This document shows positions 23,560-32,090 of a stretch of DNA of 64,000 nt, piece by piece. Made by a program: the position numbers and the translations under genes. This stretch comes from Dehalococcoidia bacterium (GTDB lineage Bacteria; Chloroflexota; Dehalococcoidia; Bin125): positions 62,001 to 126,000 of the forward strand of contig JAJDTU010000002.1 of NCBI GenBank assembly GCA_022826965.1. Direction: 5' to 3'. The notes beneath the pieces were generated by a model. It did no database searches. It saw only the letters and a list, made by a program, of their open reading frames with translations, and was not told where the DNA came from. Numbering within the stretch: the first letter of the stretch is position 1; each line of letters begins with the position of its first letter.

Positions 23560-24564
23560 TCAGTCCGCCTCTTCGTTCAGCCACGACATCATGCCTCGGA
23601 GCTCGGCCCCCACCTCTTCGCTCGGGTGGCTGGCGGCTCGCGCCCGGAGCTTGTCGAAGCCCGGCCGGCCGGTCTGGTTCTCCATGATCCACTCGCGCGC
23701 GAACGTGCCGTCTTGAATGTCGGAGAGAATCTGCTGCATCCGCTCCTTGACCGAGTCGTCAATGATCCGCGTGCCGCGAGTCAGGTCGCCGTACTCGGCC
23801 GTGTCCGAGACCGAGTAGCGCATGTTGGCGAAGCCGCCCTCGTAGATAAGGTCGACGATCAGCTTGACCTCGTGGATCGTCTCGAAGTACGCCGACTCCG
23901 GCTGGTAGCCGGCCTCGACCAGCGTCTCGAAGCCGGCCTGCATCAGCGCGGTGATACCGCCGCAGAGCACCGACTGTTCGCCGAAGAGGTCAGTCTCGGT
24001 CTCTTCGAGGAAGGTCGTCTCCAGCACGCCCGCGCGCGTCCCGCCGATGCCCTTGGCATAGGCCAGCGCGACTTCCTTGGCCGTCTCGGATGCGTCCTGG
24101 TGAATGGCCAGCAATGCGGGGACGCCGCCACCCTCTTCAAACACGCGGCGGACCAGGTGGCCGGGACCCTTCGGTGCGATCATCGTCACGTCGACCTCGG
24201 GCGGCGGCATGACCTGGTTGAAGTGGATCGCGAACCCGTGCGCGAACATCAGCGTCTTGCCCTCGGTCATCGTCGGCGCGATGTGCTGGTCGTAGATCGA
24301 CTTCTGCACATGGTCCGGGGTCAGGACCATGACGATGTCCGCGGCGGCCGCCGCGTCGGCGACCGTGTCGACCTGCAACCCGGAGTCCTGCACCTTCGTC
24401 CAGCTGCGTGAGCCGGGGTACAGGCCCACGATCACATCACAGCCCGAGTCGCGCAGGTTGAGCGCGTGCGCGTGACCCTGCGAGCCGAAGCCGATCACGG
24501 CGATCTTCTTGTCCTTGATCAGGTCAAGGTCGGCGTCGGCGTCGTAAAACATCTGGGCGGGCAT
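23560..24564 (-). CDS. ilvC: Ketol-acid reductoisomerase
   Basis: Second step of branched-chain amino acid synthesis: isomerisation and NADPH-dependent reduction of acetolactate or acetohydroxybutyrate. A 334-residue class I enzyme. [10 protein letters not shown] at 25-34 is the cofactor loop, GLYPGSRSW follows strand 2, [12 protein letters not shown] and [21 protein letters not shown] are the metal and substrate regions. The ATG at 24564 has GGAG at the right distance. Last gene of ilvB-ilvN-ilvC, 81 bases after ilvN. Confidence 0.95.
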   Translation of the reverse strand: MPAQMFYDADADLDLIKDKKIAVIGFGSQGHAHALNLRDSGCDVIVGLYPGSRSWTKVQDSGLQVDTVADAAAAADIVMVLTPDHVQKSIYDQHIAPTMTEGKTLMFAHGFAIHFNQVMPPPEVDVTMIAPKGPGHLVRRVFEEGGGVPALLAIHQDASETAKEVALAYAKGIGGTRAGVLETTFLEETETDLFGEQSVLCGGITALMQAGFETLVEAGYQPESAYFETIHEVKLIVDLIYEGGFANMRYSVSDTAEYGDLTRGTRIIDDSVKERMQQILSDIQDGTFAREWIMENQTGRPGFDKLRARAASHPSEEVGAELRGMMSWLNEEAD

Positions 24565-24645
24565 ACCGGTCTCCTGCACGTTGAGGTTGGGTGTTCGTGG
24601 TTCTGCCCTGAGTGTAGGCGTGGCTTTGGTTCCAGCCAGTTCCGG

Positions 24646-25233
24646 CTAGTCGCTGGCGAACGGCAACACGCCTTCCGGCCGTCGGCCGAGCATGGCGCGG
24701 ATCGCCGCAGCAGCCTGCTGCGAGTCCGAGATCGCCGGCGGCTTGGTCGTCTCGGTACCGCGAACCATCGCGATACGGCCGGTGCGCACCATCTCAAGGA
24801 TGCCGAACTGCTCGAACATCGTCACGGCGGCATCGACCTTGCCCTCGTCGCCCAGCACCTGGAGGATCAAGGCTTCCGAATGCACGTCAACGACATCGGC
24901 GCGGAACATCTCAACGACGTCCAGCACCTCGCGCCGATTGAAGTTCGTCGCCGAGACTTTGATCAACGCCAGTTCGCGGTCGACCATCGGCGCGTACGTG
25001 ATGTCCTGGACCGAGACCACGTCGATCAGCTTGAACAACTGGCGGCAGACCTGGTCGACCTGGTGGTCGTCGCCGTCAACGACGATCGTCATGCGGCTCA
25101 GCCCCGGTTCTTCGCAATGTCCGACGGTGAGCGACTCAATATTGAATCCTCGGCGGCGGAACAGCGAGGCGACCCGCGCCAGGACGCCGGGCCGGTCCTC
25201 GACGTGGGCGACGATGGTGTTTCGAGAAGCCAT
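24646..25233 (-). CDS. ilvN: Acetolactate synthase small (regulatory) subunit
   Basis: A 195-residue subunit that activates the large subunit and gives valine feedback control. The N-terminal ACT domain at about 3-75 contains NTIVAHVEDRPGVLARVASLFRRRG in slightly varied form; residues 80-160 are the conserved C-terminal domain (ALIKVSATNFNRREVLDVVE). A C-terminal tail of about 25 residues (KPPAISDSQQAAAAIRAMLG) is longer than in E. coli. It lies 23 bases after ilvB. Confidence 0.93.
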   Translation of the reverse strand: MASRNTIVAHVEDRPGVLARVASLFRRRGFNIESLTVGHCEEPGLSRMTIVVDGDDHQVDQVCRQLFKLIDVVSVQDITYAPMVDRELALIKVSATNFNRREVLDVVEMFRADVVDVHSEALILQVLGDEGKVDAAVTMFEQFGILEMVRTGRIAMVRGTETTKPPAISDSQQAAAAIRAMLGRRPEGVLPFASD

Positions 25234-25256
25234 GCGGTGAATCCCCTCTGCTCGCT

Positions 25257-26936
25257 CTAGAGATCCTCAGCCGATTCGATGGTCTCCGACAGCGCGGCGC
25301 CGGCCGGGACCATCGGCCAGACGTTCTCCTCACGCTCAAGCTGGAAGTCGATCACGACCGGTCCGTCGTAGCCCTCGAGATCACGGAAGACCTGCATCGC
25401 CTCCGCCCGCGTCGTTGCGCGAACTCCCCGTACCCCATAGGCCTCGGCGAGCTTGACGAAGTCGGGCTGGCCCAGGTCGACCGAGTGGTAGTTGTTCGCG
25501 TAGAACAGTTCCTGCCACTGACGGACCATCCCCAGGAATCCGTTGTTGAAGATCGCGAAGCGGACCGGCAGGTTGTGCTCGGCGACCGTCTGCAACTCCT
25601 GCGACGTCATCTGGAAGCCGCCGTCGCCGCAGATCGACCAGATCGGCTCGCGTTGCGCGAACTGCGCGCCCATGGCTGCCGGCACCTCGTAGCCCATCGT
25701 GCCGAGTCCCCCGGACGTGACCCACTGACGCTGCTTCGTGTACGGGTAGTACTGCGCGGCCCACATCTGGTGCTGACCGACACCGGTCACAATCGTCGAT
25801 TGCCCCTCCGTTGCCTCAGCCAGCGCCTGCACCAGCCAGGGACCGCCGAGCGAGGTGCCCTCCTCGACGTAGTCGGTCGGGTGCTGCGCCATGATCTGGT
25901 CGATCTCGGCGAGCCACTCCGGGTGCGAGTTCTGCTCGATCTGCGGCAGCAAGCGAGTGAGCGTTTCCTTCACGTCGCCGTTGACCGGGGCGTGGGTCTT
26001 GAAGTTCTTGCCGATCTCGGCCGGGTCGATGTCGATATGAACGATCTTGGCGGTCGGGTTGAAATCGCTGAAGCGGCCCATCGCGCGGTCGTCAAAGCGC
26101 ATCCCGATGCCGATCACGACATCGGCTTTGTCGGCGGCCATGTTGGCGTAGAAGTGGCCGTGCATGCCGAGGAAGCCGTACGAGAGATCGTGGTCCTCCG
26201 GCATGCCAGAAATCCCCAGCAGCGTGGTCAGCACCGGGGTATCCGAGCGCTCGGCGAACTCGACCAGCTCGGCCTGCGCCTCCGACTGCACGACGCCGTG
26301 CCCGGCGATGATGATCGGCTTCTTGGCCGCGTTGATGGTCTCGGCCGCCTTGACCACCTCTTCCTCGCGAGGAACATCCATGATCGGATAGCCGCGCAGC
26401 GAGACGCCCTGCGGATAGCCGTCCCACTCGGCCTCCTCGATGAACACATCCTTGGGAATGTCAACGAGCACCGGGCCCTTACGCCCGGTCGAGGCGATAT
26501 GGAAGGCTTCCTTGACCGCCGGCGCAATCTCCGAGGCGCGCATCAACAGGTAGTTGTGCTTCGTGATCGGCAGCGTGATGCCGGTGATGTCTGCCTCCTG
26601 GAACCCGTCGCGGCCAATCAGGTCGCGCGCGACGTTGCCGGTCAGCACGACCATCGGCACCGAATCCATGTAGGCCGTGGTAATGCCGGTGACGAGGTTC
26701 GTCGCGCCGGGGCCGGAGGTCGCCAGGCAGACACCGGTCCGGCCGGCGACGCGCGCATAGCCGTCGGCAGCGTGCGCAGCAGCCTGTTCGTGTCGTACGA
26801 GGACGTGCTTGATATCTGGGTATTCGCCCAGCGTGTTGTAGAGCGGCAGGACGACCCCGCCGGGGTAGCCGAAGAACACCTCGACCCCCTCCGCACGCAG
26901 GCACTCCATCAGGATTCGGGCGCCGGTCAAACGCAT
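25257..26936 (-). CDS. ilvB: Acetolactate synthase large (catalytic) subunit
   Basis: TPP- and FAD-dependent condensation of pyruvate with pyruvate or 2-oxobutyrate. A 559-residue protein with the TPP-activating Glu-50 in RHEQAAAHAADGYAR, the FAD-domain segment MHGHFYANMAAD, and the diphosphate/Mg2+ motif GDGGFQMTSQELQT followed by NN. The ATG at 26936 follows GAGGAG by 6 bases. First gene of the ilvBNC operon, preceded by a 324-base leader with stable hairpins. Confidence 0.95.
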   Translation of the reverse strand: MRLTGARILMECLRAEGVEVFFGYPGGVVLPLYNTLGEYPDIKHVLVRHEQAAAHAADGYARVAGRTGVCLATSGPGATNLVTGITTAYMDSVPMVVLTGNVARDLIGRDGFQEADITGITLPITKHNYLLMRASEIAPAVKEAFHIASTGRKGPVLVDIPKDVFIEEAEWDGYPQGVSLRGYPIMDVPREEEVVKAAETINAAKKPIIIAGHGVVQSEAQAELVEFAERSDTPVLTTLLGISGMPEDHDLSYGFLGMHGHFYANMAADKADVVIGIGMRFDDRAMGRFSDFNPTAKIVHIDIDPAEIGKNFKTHAPVNGDVKETLTRLLPQIEQNSHPEWLAEIDQIMAQHPTDYVEEGTSLGGPWLVQALAEATEGQSTIVTGVGQHQMWAAQYYPYTKQRQWVTSGGLGTMGYEVPAAMGAQFAQREPIWSICGDGGFQMTSQELQTVAEHNLPVRFAIFNNGFLGMVRQWQELFYANNYHSVDLGQPDFVKLAEAYGVRGVRATTRAEAMQVFRDLEGYDGPVVIDFQLEREENVWPMVPAGAALSETIESAEDL

Positions 26937-27260
26937 GGCGTTCTCCTCAGCCTTCACCCGGCATCGTGGCCGGGCGTTGTGGACTCATTCTTGTCGGTGG
27001 TTGTTGCTCGTCTTGAATCGGCGATTCTCAGGTGGCGGCGCTGGTTCCGTACTCGTCGCCTGAGCGCCGATCACTCAGGAGCGGAACGCGCGGCCGCCCG
27101 CTACAGCGACATGTACCCACCTGGCTCGCCGCGTCGTGAGACGTGTCGAGATCCCGACGCAGGCGAGGCGTTCGACGTCACACGCTGAGAATGGCGCGCA
27201 CAATGTCATGATTGTCCTGAATGTACTAGCTCAGCCAGATTACGTTTGTTACCGCAGCGA
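26937..27260 (-). promoter_or_regulatory. ilvB upstream leader with hairpins
   Basis: A 324-base non-coding region. On the minus strand a two-tier hairpin is formed by GTTCCG/CGGAAC (27087-27082 with 27049-27044) enclosing CCTGAG/CTCAGG (27079-27074 with 27064-27059). A second hairpin, CCCGGC/GCCGGG at 26957-26974, lies directly before the ribosome site. This is the layout of an attenuator or riboregulated leader. I found neither a clear T-box consensus nor a leader peptide rich in Ile, Leu or Val, so no class is assigned. Confidence 0.45.
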
Positions 27261-27911
27261 TCACGTTCTGGCCTTGGCGGCCTCGATCACTTGCTGCTCA
27301 TAGGCGTGCTCGATCTCGGGATAGTCGTAGTAGCGCTCGCGCAGGAGCCGATTGATCTCACGGGACGGAAAGAAGCGTCGCGCCCATTCGGTGTCCTCCG
27401 CCAGATCCAACGGATCTCCGGCGTTGGCCTTCACGACCATCTCGTACCGACGGCTGCCGACCTCGACCTCGTCCTGCAGCTCCCGCGCAGTCATCTGCAC
27501 CCGCGTGTGCTGCGACCACTCGACAATCGGCACCTGCCAGGTGTCTTCAACCACGCTGCGAATCGTCTGAGTCAGAGCCGAGCGGCGAGCGTCTTGATCG
27601 AGTTCGGGATCCAGCGGCTCAGGTCGAGGTTCGATATCGAACTCCAGGATCGGCAGTAGCCAGGGCTGATGCCGATCACCATGGCGAACGACGAGACAGC
27701 GGTCGCCACGCATGACGACGAGGAAAATGCGCTCGACCAGGTCCGGCTCGGGCAGTTCGTCGGTGCTGTACCGGTACTGCAGGTACACGTCGTCGACGAG
27801 CTTCTCCTGCCGCCAGATCTTGCGCCGCGGCTTGGGAAGGTGCTTCATCATCTCGGCGGGGTCCATGTCCATCCCCGGGCCGCCGCCGAGCGGGTGTTCG
27901 CCAAATGCCAT
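27261..27911 (-). CDS. Hypothetical protein, possibly NUDIX-related
   Basis: A 216-residue soluble protein MAFGEHPLGGGPGMDMDP... with a glycine/methionine-rich start and a middle segment RIFLVVMRGDRCLVVRHGDRHQPWLLP. That segment looks like the first strands of a NUDIX fold, but no GxxxxxEx7REuxEExGu box is visible. Charged helices dominate the C-terminal third. The ATG at 27911 has GAGGG upstream. It lies 35 bases downstream of the MBL hydrolase on the same strand, so probably co-transcribed. Function unknown. Confidence 0.6.
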   Translation of the reverse strand: MAFGEHPLGGGPGMDMDPAEMMKHLPKPRRKIWRQEKLVDDVYLQYRYSTDELPEPDLVERIFLVVMRGDRCLVVRHGDRHQPWLLPILEFDIEPRPEPLDPELDQDARRSALTQTIRSVVEDTWQVPIVEWSQHTRVQMTARELQDEVEVGSRRYEMVVKANAGDPLDLAEDTEWARRFFPSREINRLLRERYYDYPEIEHAYEQQVIEAAKART

Positions 27912-27946
27912 GTTCGTGCCCTCGTGCGCTCTTTCGGTCTGCTTCG

Positions 27947-28852
27947 CTAGTCGGTACCGACGACTTCCAGTGTCTCCGCGATCGCGTGCGGCTCTTCCGA
28001 GCTCCACACATTGCGACCCCGTTCCCCGGCGATCAGTCGACCGACACCGGGAAACGGATTGTGTACCGCGACCAGCAACGAACGGTTCTTGATCGCGTCC
28101 GCGATCAGCCGTTTCTTGGTTTCCAGGTTGAGCAGCGGCAACACGTCAAAGGCCGACAGCCACGCGACCCGCTCCAATTGCACCTGGTGTTGGATCATGT
28201 CGCCCAGGTAGATCGCCGACTCGCCGCTGTTGGCGATCACGACCGACGCGTGTTCCGCCGTGTGTCCCGGCGTCTCAATCACGGTGATATCTGAGGTCAC
28301 CTGCGTCTCGCCGTCAATGAACTCGATCTGCCCGGCCGCCTCGACCGGCAGCAGATTCTCCGGCAGGTAAGTCGCCCGGGTGCGCTCATTGGGGTGCATC
28401 GCATCTTCCCACTCGCCCCGCTGGATGTAGAAGCGGGCGTTGGGAAACGTGACGGCCAGGTCGCCGTCGCCGTTCGCAATCGTGTTCCAACCGGTGTGAT
28501 CGTTGTGCAGGTGCGTGTTGATCACGATGTCGACATCGGCCGGCTGCACACCGTTCCGAGCCAGATCCTCGATCAGCTTGCCATGGTCCGGTTCCCAGCC
28601 GCGGCGCCGGGTCTGCTCAAAGTCCTTGTTGCCCTGACCGGTCTCGATCAGCACGGTCTTGCCGTCCGATTCGAGCAGCAGGCAGTTGAGCGCCAGCGGA
28701 ATCTGATTGAGTTCGTTCGTCTCGCCGGTCACCCGCTGCCACATGATCTTGGGCACGAGACCAAAGACCGCCCCGGCGTCGAGCCAGATCACACCGTCGG
28801 AGAGCACCCGAACCTCACGCGATCCGACCCGATAGATTGGCGTAGCACTCAT
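27947..28852 (-). CDS. MBL-fold metallo-hydrolase (lactonase-like)
   Basis: A 301-residue metallo-beta-lactamase-fold enzyme. NTHLHNDHTGW is the HxHxDH zinc motif near residue 113, TPGHTAEH supplies the next histidine, LGDMIQH the bridging aspartate and VAVHNPFPG the last ligand region. The layout is that of the quorum-quenching lactonase/AttM-like group, whose members open lactones or hydrolyse esters. Actual substrate unknown. Confidence 0.8.
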   Translation of the reverse strand: MSATPIYRVGSREVRVLSDGVIWLDAGAVFGLVPKIMWQRVTGETNELNQIPLALNCLLLESDGKTVLIETGQGNKDFEQTRRRGWEPDHGKLIEDLARNGVQPADVDIVINTHLHNDHTGWNTIANGDGDLAVTFPNARFYIQRGEWEDAMHPNERTRATYLPENLLPVEAAGQIEFIDGETQVTSDITVIETPGHTAEHASVVIANSGESAIYLGDMIQHQVQLERVAWLSAFDVLPLLNLETKKRLIADAIKNRSLLVAVHNPFPGVGRLIAGERGRNVWSSEEPHAIAETLEVVGTD

Positions 28853-28917
28853 GGCGTGACGTTATCACCAACGGCAGGTTGATTCAGTTTGTGCCTGCCA
28901 GACCACCGGAGCGGCCA

Positions 28918-29331
28918 ATGTCGGATGCAGAGACGCTCGATGTCGAACCGTACCGCCGAGGATTTCGCGGTCTCTTCCCGGAGCATCTCGGCGTTCGCCT
29001 GCTGTCCGTGCATCCTGAACTGATCGTCGCCGAGATCGATGTCGAGCGGCATCTCTGCACCGCCCCGGGACTGATGCACGGCGGCGCCATCATGGCCTTC
29101 GCCGACACGCTCGGCGCCGTCGGGACCAGCGCCAACCTCCCGCCTGGCGCCGGCACCACCACGATTGAGTCCAAGACAAACTTCTTCCGCGGCGGCGTCG
29201 AGGGAACAACGCTGCGAGGCGAATGCCGACCCATGCATCGAGGTCGACGCACGCAAGTCTGGCAGACGACCATTCTCAACCCCGAAGGCAAGCTGGTCGC
29301 CCAGGTGACTCAGACCCAGATGGTGCTGTAG
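28918..29331 (+). CDS. Hotdog-fold thioesterase, PaaI-like
   Basis: A 137-residue protein with LMHGGAIMAFADTLGAVGTSANL, the HGG(x)n active-site helix of PaaI/YigI-type acyl-CoA thioesterases, then TTTIESKTNFFRGG and a C-terminal VWQTTILNPEGKLVAQVTQTQ strand pair. The ATG at 28918 has CGGAG upstream. It probably releases an acyl or phenylacyl group from CoA; substrate unknown. It is followed by ilvE after 73 bases. Confidence 0.8.
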   Translation: MSDAETLDVEPYRRGFRGLFPEHLGVRLLSVHPELIVAEIDVERHLCTAPGLMHGGAIMAFADTLGAVGTSANLPPGAGTTTIESKTNFFRGGVEGTTLRGECRPMHRGRRTQVWQTTILNPEGKLVAQVTQTQMVL

Positions 29332-29404
29332 GACGCCGCCTGCCTCGCGTGTATCGTGACGGGTAATGCTTCTGCCTTGACCTCATTTCCACGAGGAGCG
29401 CGCG

Positions 29405-30334
29405 ATGTCCGGCACTGAAATGGCCTACCTCGAGGGCGAAGTCATGCCCCTGTCCGAGGCCAAGATCAGCATCATGACCCATGCCTTGCACTACGGCACT
29501 GCCGTATTCGAGGGCATCCGCGCCAACTGGAACGCCGATCACGAAGAGCTCTATCTGTTCCGCATGCGCGAGCACTACGAGCGCCTGCGCCAGTCGGCAC
29601 ACGCGCTGATGATGGACCTGCCTCTGTCGGACGACGAACTCTGCGACATCACGATCGACCTCGTCCGCCGCAGCGGCTTCAAGCAGGACGTCTACGTGCG
29701 GCCCATGGTCTACAAGTCGGCCGAGGCGCTCGGCGTGCGACTCCACGGAGTGGCCGACGACTTCCTCTGCTTCCTCATCCCGTGGGGCGCGTACCTTGAC
29801 ACGACGGGCGGCGTGCATGTCGTGACCTCCTCCTGGCGCCGGACCGAGGACCAGTCGATTCCCGTCCGCGCCAAGGTCACCGGCGCGTACATCAACTCGG
29901 CGTTGGCCAAGACTGAGGCCGAGACCGCCGGCTTCGACGAAGCGATCATGCTCAACGAGGACGGTCATGTCTCCGAGGGCTCGGGCGAGAACATCTTCAT
30001 CGTCAACGACGGTGTGATCTACACGCCGCCCAGCAACGACAACATCCTCGTCGGAATCACCCGTAACACGGTGATGGAGCTGGCCGAGCAGGAACTCGGT
30101 ATCGCCACCGTCGAACGAACGCTCGACCGCTCCGAGTTATGGCTCGCCGACGAAGTGTTCATGACCGGTACCGCCGCCCACGTGACGCCGATCGCATCGG
30201 TCGATCGACGCATGATCAACGGCGGCGAGACCGGACCGATTACCGCCCAGTTGGAACGTCTCTACTTCGACGCGATCATTGGCAACCGCGACGCCTACTC
30301 GCATTGGCTGACGCCCATCTACACGAACGGCTAG
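29405..30334 (+). CDS. ilvE: Branched-chain amino acid aminotransferase
   Basis: PLP-dependent last step of Leu/Ile/Val synthesis. A 309-residue class IV aminotransferase. ALHYGTAVFEGIRA is the substrate-side signature, Lys-157 in RAKVTGAYINS the Schiff-base lysine, Glu-191 in VSEGSGENIFIV the PLP-ring partner, and GITRNTVMELA the phosphate region. GAGGAG lies 6-7 bases before the ATG. It completes, with ilvBNC 2.4 kb away, most of the pathway; ilvD is not in the window. Confidence 0.93.
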   Translation: MSGTEMAYLEGEVMPLSEAKISIMTHALHYGTAVFEGIRANWNADHEELYLFRMREHYERLRQSAHALMMDLPLSDDELCDITIDLVRRSGFKQDVYVRPMVYKSAEALGVRLHGVADDFLCFLIPWGAYLDTTGGVHVVTSSWRRTEDQSIPVRAKVTGAYINSALAKTEAETAGFDEAIMLNEDGHVSEGSGENIFIVNDGVIYTPPSNDNILVGITRNTVMELAEQELGIATVERTLDRSELWLADEVFMTGTAAHVTPIASVDRRMINGGETGPITAQLERLYFDAIIGNRDAYSHWLTPIYTNG

Positions 30335-30362
30335 TCCCGGGAGCGCCGCCCAAGGAATCGAC

Positions 30363-30932
30363 ATGCCCGAGGCGGTCACGCTGATCCTCGCCTACCTGTT
30401 GGGCTCGATACCGGTCTCGTGGCTCGTCTTCCGCTGGCGCACCGGCCAGGACCTCCGCAAGGTCGGCGACGGCAATGTCGGCGCCGCGAACGCGGCGCGT
30501 GAAGGGGCCGGCCACTTCTTCGGCGCGGTGATCATCGTGACCGACATCGGTAAGGGATTGCTGGCCGTCTCCATCGCACGTTGGTGGGGACTGGAGCTGG
30601 GCTGGTGGATGGCGGCCGGCGGGATCGTCATGGTCGGCCATATGTGGCCGCTGTTCCTGCGCTTCAACGGCGGTCGCGCCGCCGCGACGGGTCTCGGCGC
30701 CGCCGGAGCGTTCATCCCCTGGCAGTTCGGCATCACCTTCGTCGTCGGTGGGCTGACCTACCTGGTCACCAGGATCGCCGAACTCGGCATCCTCCTCGTC
30801 GCCGCGCCGCTGCCGTTCCTGGCGATCGCGTTCGGCGAACCGATTGAGTCGATCATCTTCTGCTTTGCGGCGCCAATCGCCGCCGGAGCCAAGACAGCGT
30901 GGGACAAATGGCGAGAAGCTGGGACGTCATAG
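30363..30932 (+). CDS. plsY: Glycerol-3-phosphate acyltransferase PlsY
   Basis: Integral membrane enzyme that acylates glycerol-3-phosphate from acyl-phosphate, first step of phospholipid synthesis. A 189-residue protein with about five membrane segments and the three family motifs: YLLGSIPVSWL at the start, GDGNVGAANAAREG (motif 1), and MVGHMWPLFLRFNGGRA (motif 2/3), with TDIGKG between. Its last 25 bases overlap the next gene. Confidence 0.88.
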   Translation: MPEAVTLILAYLLGSIPVSWLVFRWRTGQDLRKVGDGNVGAANAAREGAGHFFGAVIIVTDIGKGLLAVSIARWWGLELGWWMAAGGIVMVGHMWPLFLRFNGGRAAATGLGAAGAFIPWQFGITFVVGGLTYLVTRIAELGILLVAAPLPFLAIAFGEPIESIIFCFAAPIAAGAKTAWDKWREAGTS

Positions 30933-32089
30933 TCGTCGGCGCCGGCCCCGGCGGATCGACCGCGGCATTCGACCTTGCCCAGGCGGGCGCAGATGTCTTG
31001 CTGCTCGACCGAGCCGGGTTTCCGCGCGACAAGCCCTGTGGCGGCGGCGTGCTGGTCTCCGTGCTCAAGCTGCTGCCCTACTCGTTGGAGCCGGTGACGG
31101 AGCAGACCATCACAACGTTCCGAGTCCGCTACAAGCGTTCTTGGGAGTTTGAGCACCGCTACCACGAGCCGCTCGCGATCATGACCCAGCGTTCGCGACT
31201 CGATCAATACATGGTTGAGCAGGCGATCGGAGTCGGCGCAGAGTTCCGCGACGGTTCGGCCGTGCGCGATCTGGACGAAAACACGATCACCCTGAGCAAT
31301 GGCGACGTCCATGAAGCTCCGGTGATTGTCGCTGCCGACGGCGCCAACGGCATCGTCAGACGCGCGCTCGGCTTGCCGAAGTTGCGCGGCGCCGTTGCGC
31401 TGGAAGGCAACGCATCGCGTCTCGATCAGCGCGCTGGTGAACGCTGGAGCGATGCCGTCGGACTCGAACTCGGCTCGATGCCGGGTGGATATGGTTGGGT
31501 GTTTCCCAAGGATGATCACTGCAACGTCGGTCTGGGCGGCTTTCCGGCTGCGGCGCCGAGGTTGCGTCAGGAACTGTCGTTGTACGCCAACGTCGAGTCC
31601 TTTGACGCCGCCGGCCTGACGGCGCTTCGCGGGCATCATTTGCCGCTGCGCGATCCGAATAGTGCGCTGGTCTGCGGCCGGGTCGCCTTCGTCGGAGACG
31701 CAGCCGGACTTGTTGACCCGCTTTCCGGCGAAGGGATCGGCAACGCGATTCGCAGCGCCCAACTTGCAGCGGGAGCTGCACTCGAATATCTCGCCGGAAC
31801 AAGCCGGGACTTGACTGCCTATCAACGTTCAATCGAAACGGAGATCGAGCCCGATCTCAGGGTCGCCCGACAACTCCAGGCGCTGTTCCACCAATGTCCG
31901 TGGCCGTACGTCCAGCTTCTGCGCCGCTCGGATCGCTTCTGGACCGCCTTCTGCAGGATCGTCCGCGGGGAATCGAGTTACACGTCGTTCCAGGCTCGGC
32001 TAGGACCGGCCAAAATCCTGGTCGATGCCGCAGCAGGTTTCGCGGAGCGTCGCGGTCGAACAGCCGCCGCCTGGCAGACCACTTCCTGA
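30908..32089 (+). CDS. Geranylgeranyl-reductase-family FAD oxidoreductase
   Basis: A 393-residue flavoprotein. VVGAGPGGSTAAFDLA is the ADP-binding loop, FPRDKPCGGG the family signature near residue 38, and VGDAAGLVDPLSGEGIGNAI the FAD-binding C-terminal motif. Relatives saturate isoprenoid chains of archaeal-type lipids, chlorophylls or menaquinones. With PlsY upstream and menaquinone genes 6-9 kb further on, reduction of a lipid or quinone side chain is plausible (inference). The ATG at 30908 overlaps plsY by 25 bases. Confidence 0.8.
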   Translation: MARSWDVIVVGAGPGGSTAAFDLAQAGADVLLLDRAGFPRDKPCGGGVLVSVLKLLPYSLEPVTEQTITTFRVRYKRSWEFEHRYHEPLAIMTQRSRLDQYMVEQAIGVGAEFRDGSAVRDLDENTITLSNGDVHEAPVIVAADGANGIVRRALGLPKLRGAVALEGNASRLDQRAGERWSDAVGLELGSMPGGYGWVFPKDDHCNVGLGGFPAAAPRLRQELSLYANVESFDAAGLTALRGHHLPLRDPNSALVCGRVAFVGDAAGLVDPLSGEGIGNAIRSAQLAAGAALEYLAGTSRDLTAYQRSIETEIEPDLRVARQLQALFHQCPWPYVQLLRRSDRFWTAFCRIVRGESSYTSFQARLGPAKILVDAAAGFAERRGRTAAAWQTTS

Positions 32090-32090
32090 G

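Noticed and set aside
25485-27188. 567-codon open frame on the plus strand across ilvB
   Set aside because: It is antisense to a certain ilvB gene, arginine/valine-rich with no domain, a typical GC-rich shadow frame.
26937-27260. T-box riboswitch upstream of ilvB
   Set aside because: I looked for the AGGGTGGTACCGCG consensus on the minus strand and found only a loose GGGCGGCCGCG; not enough to call.
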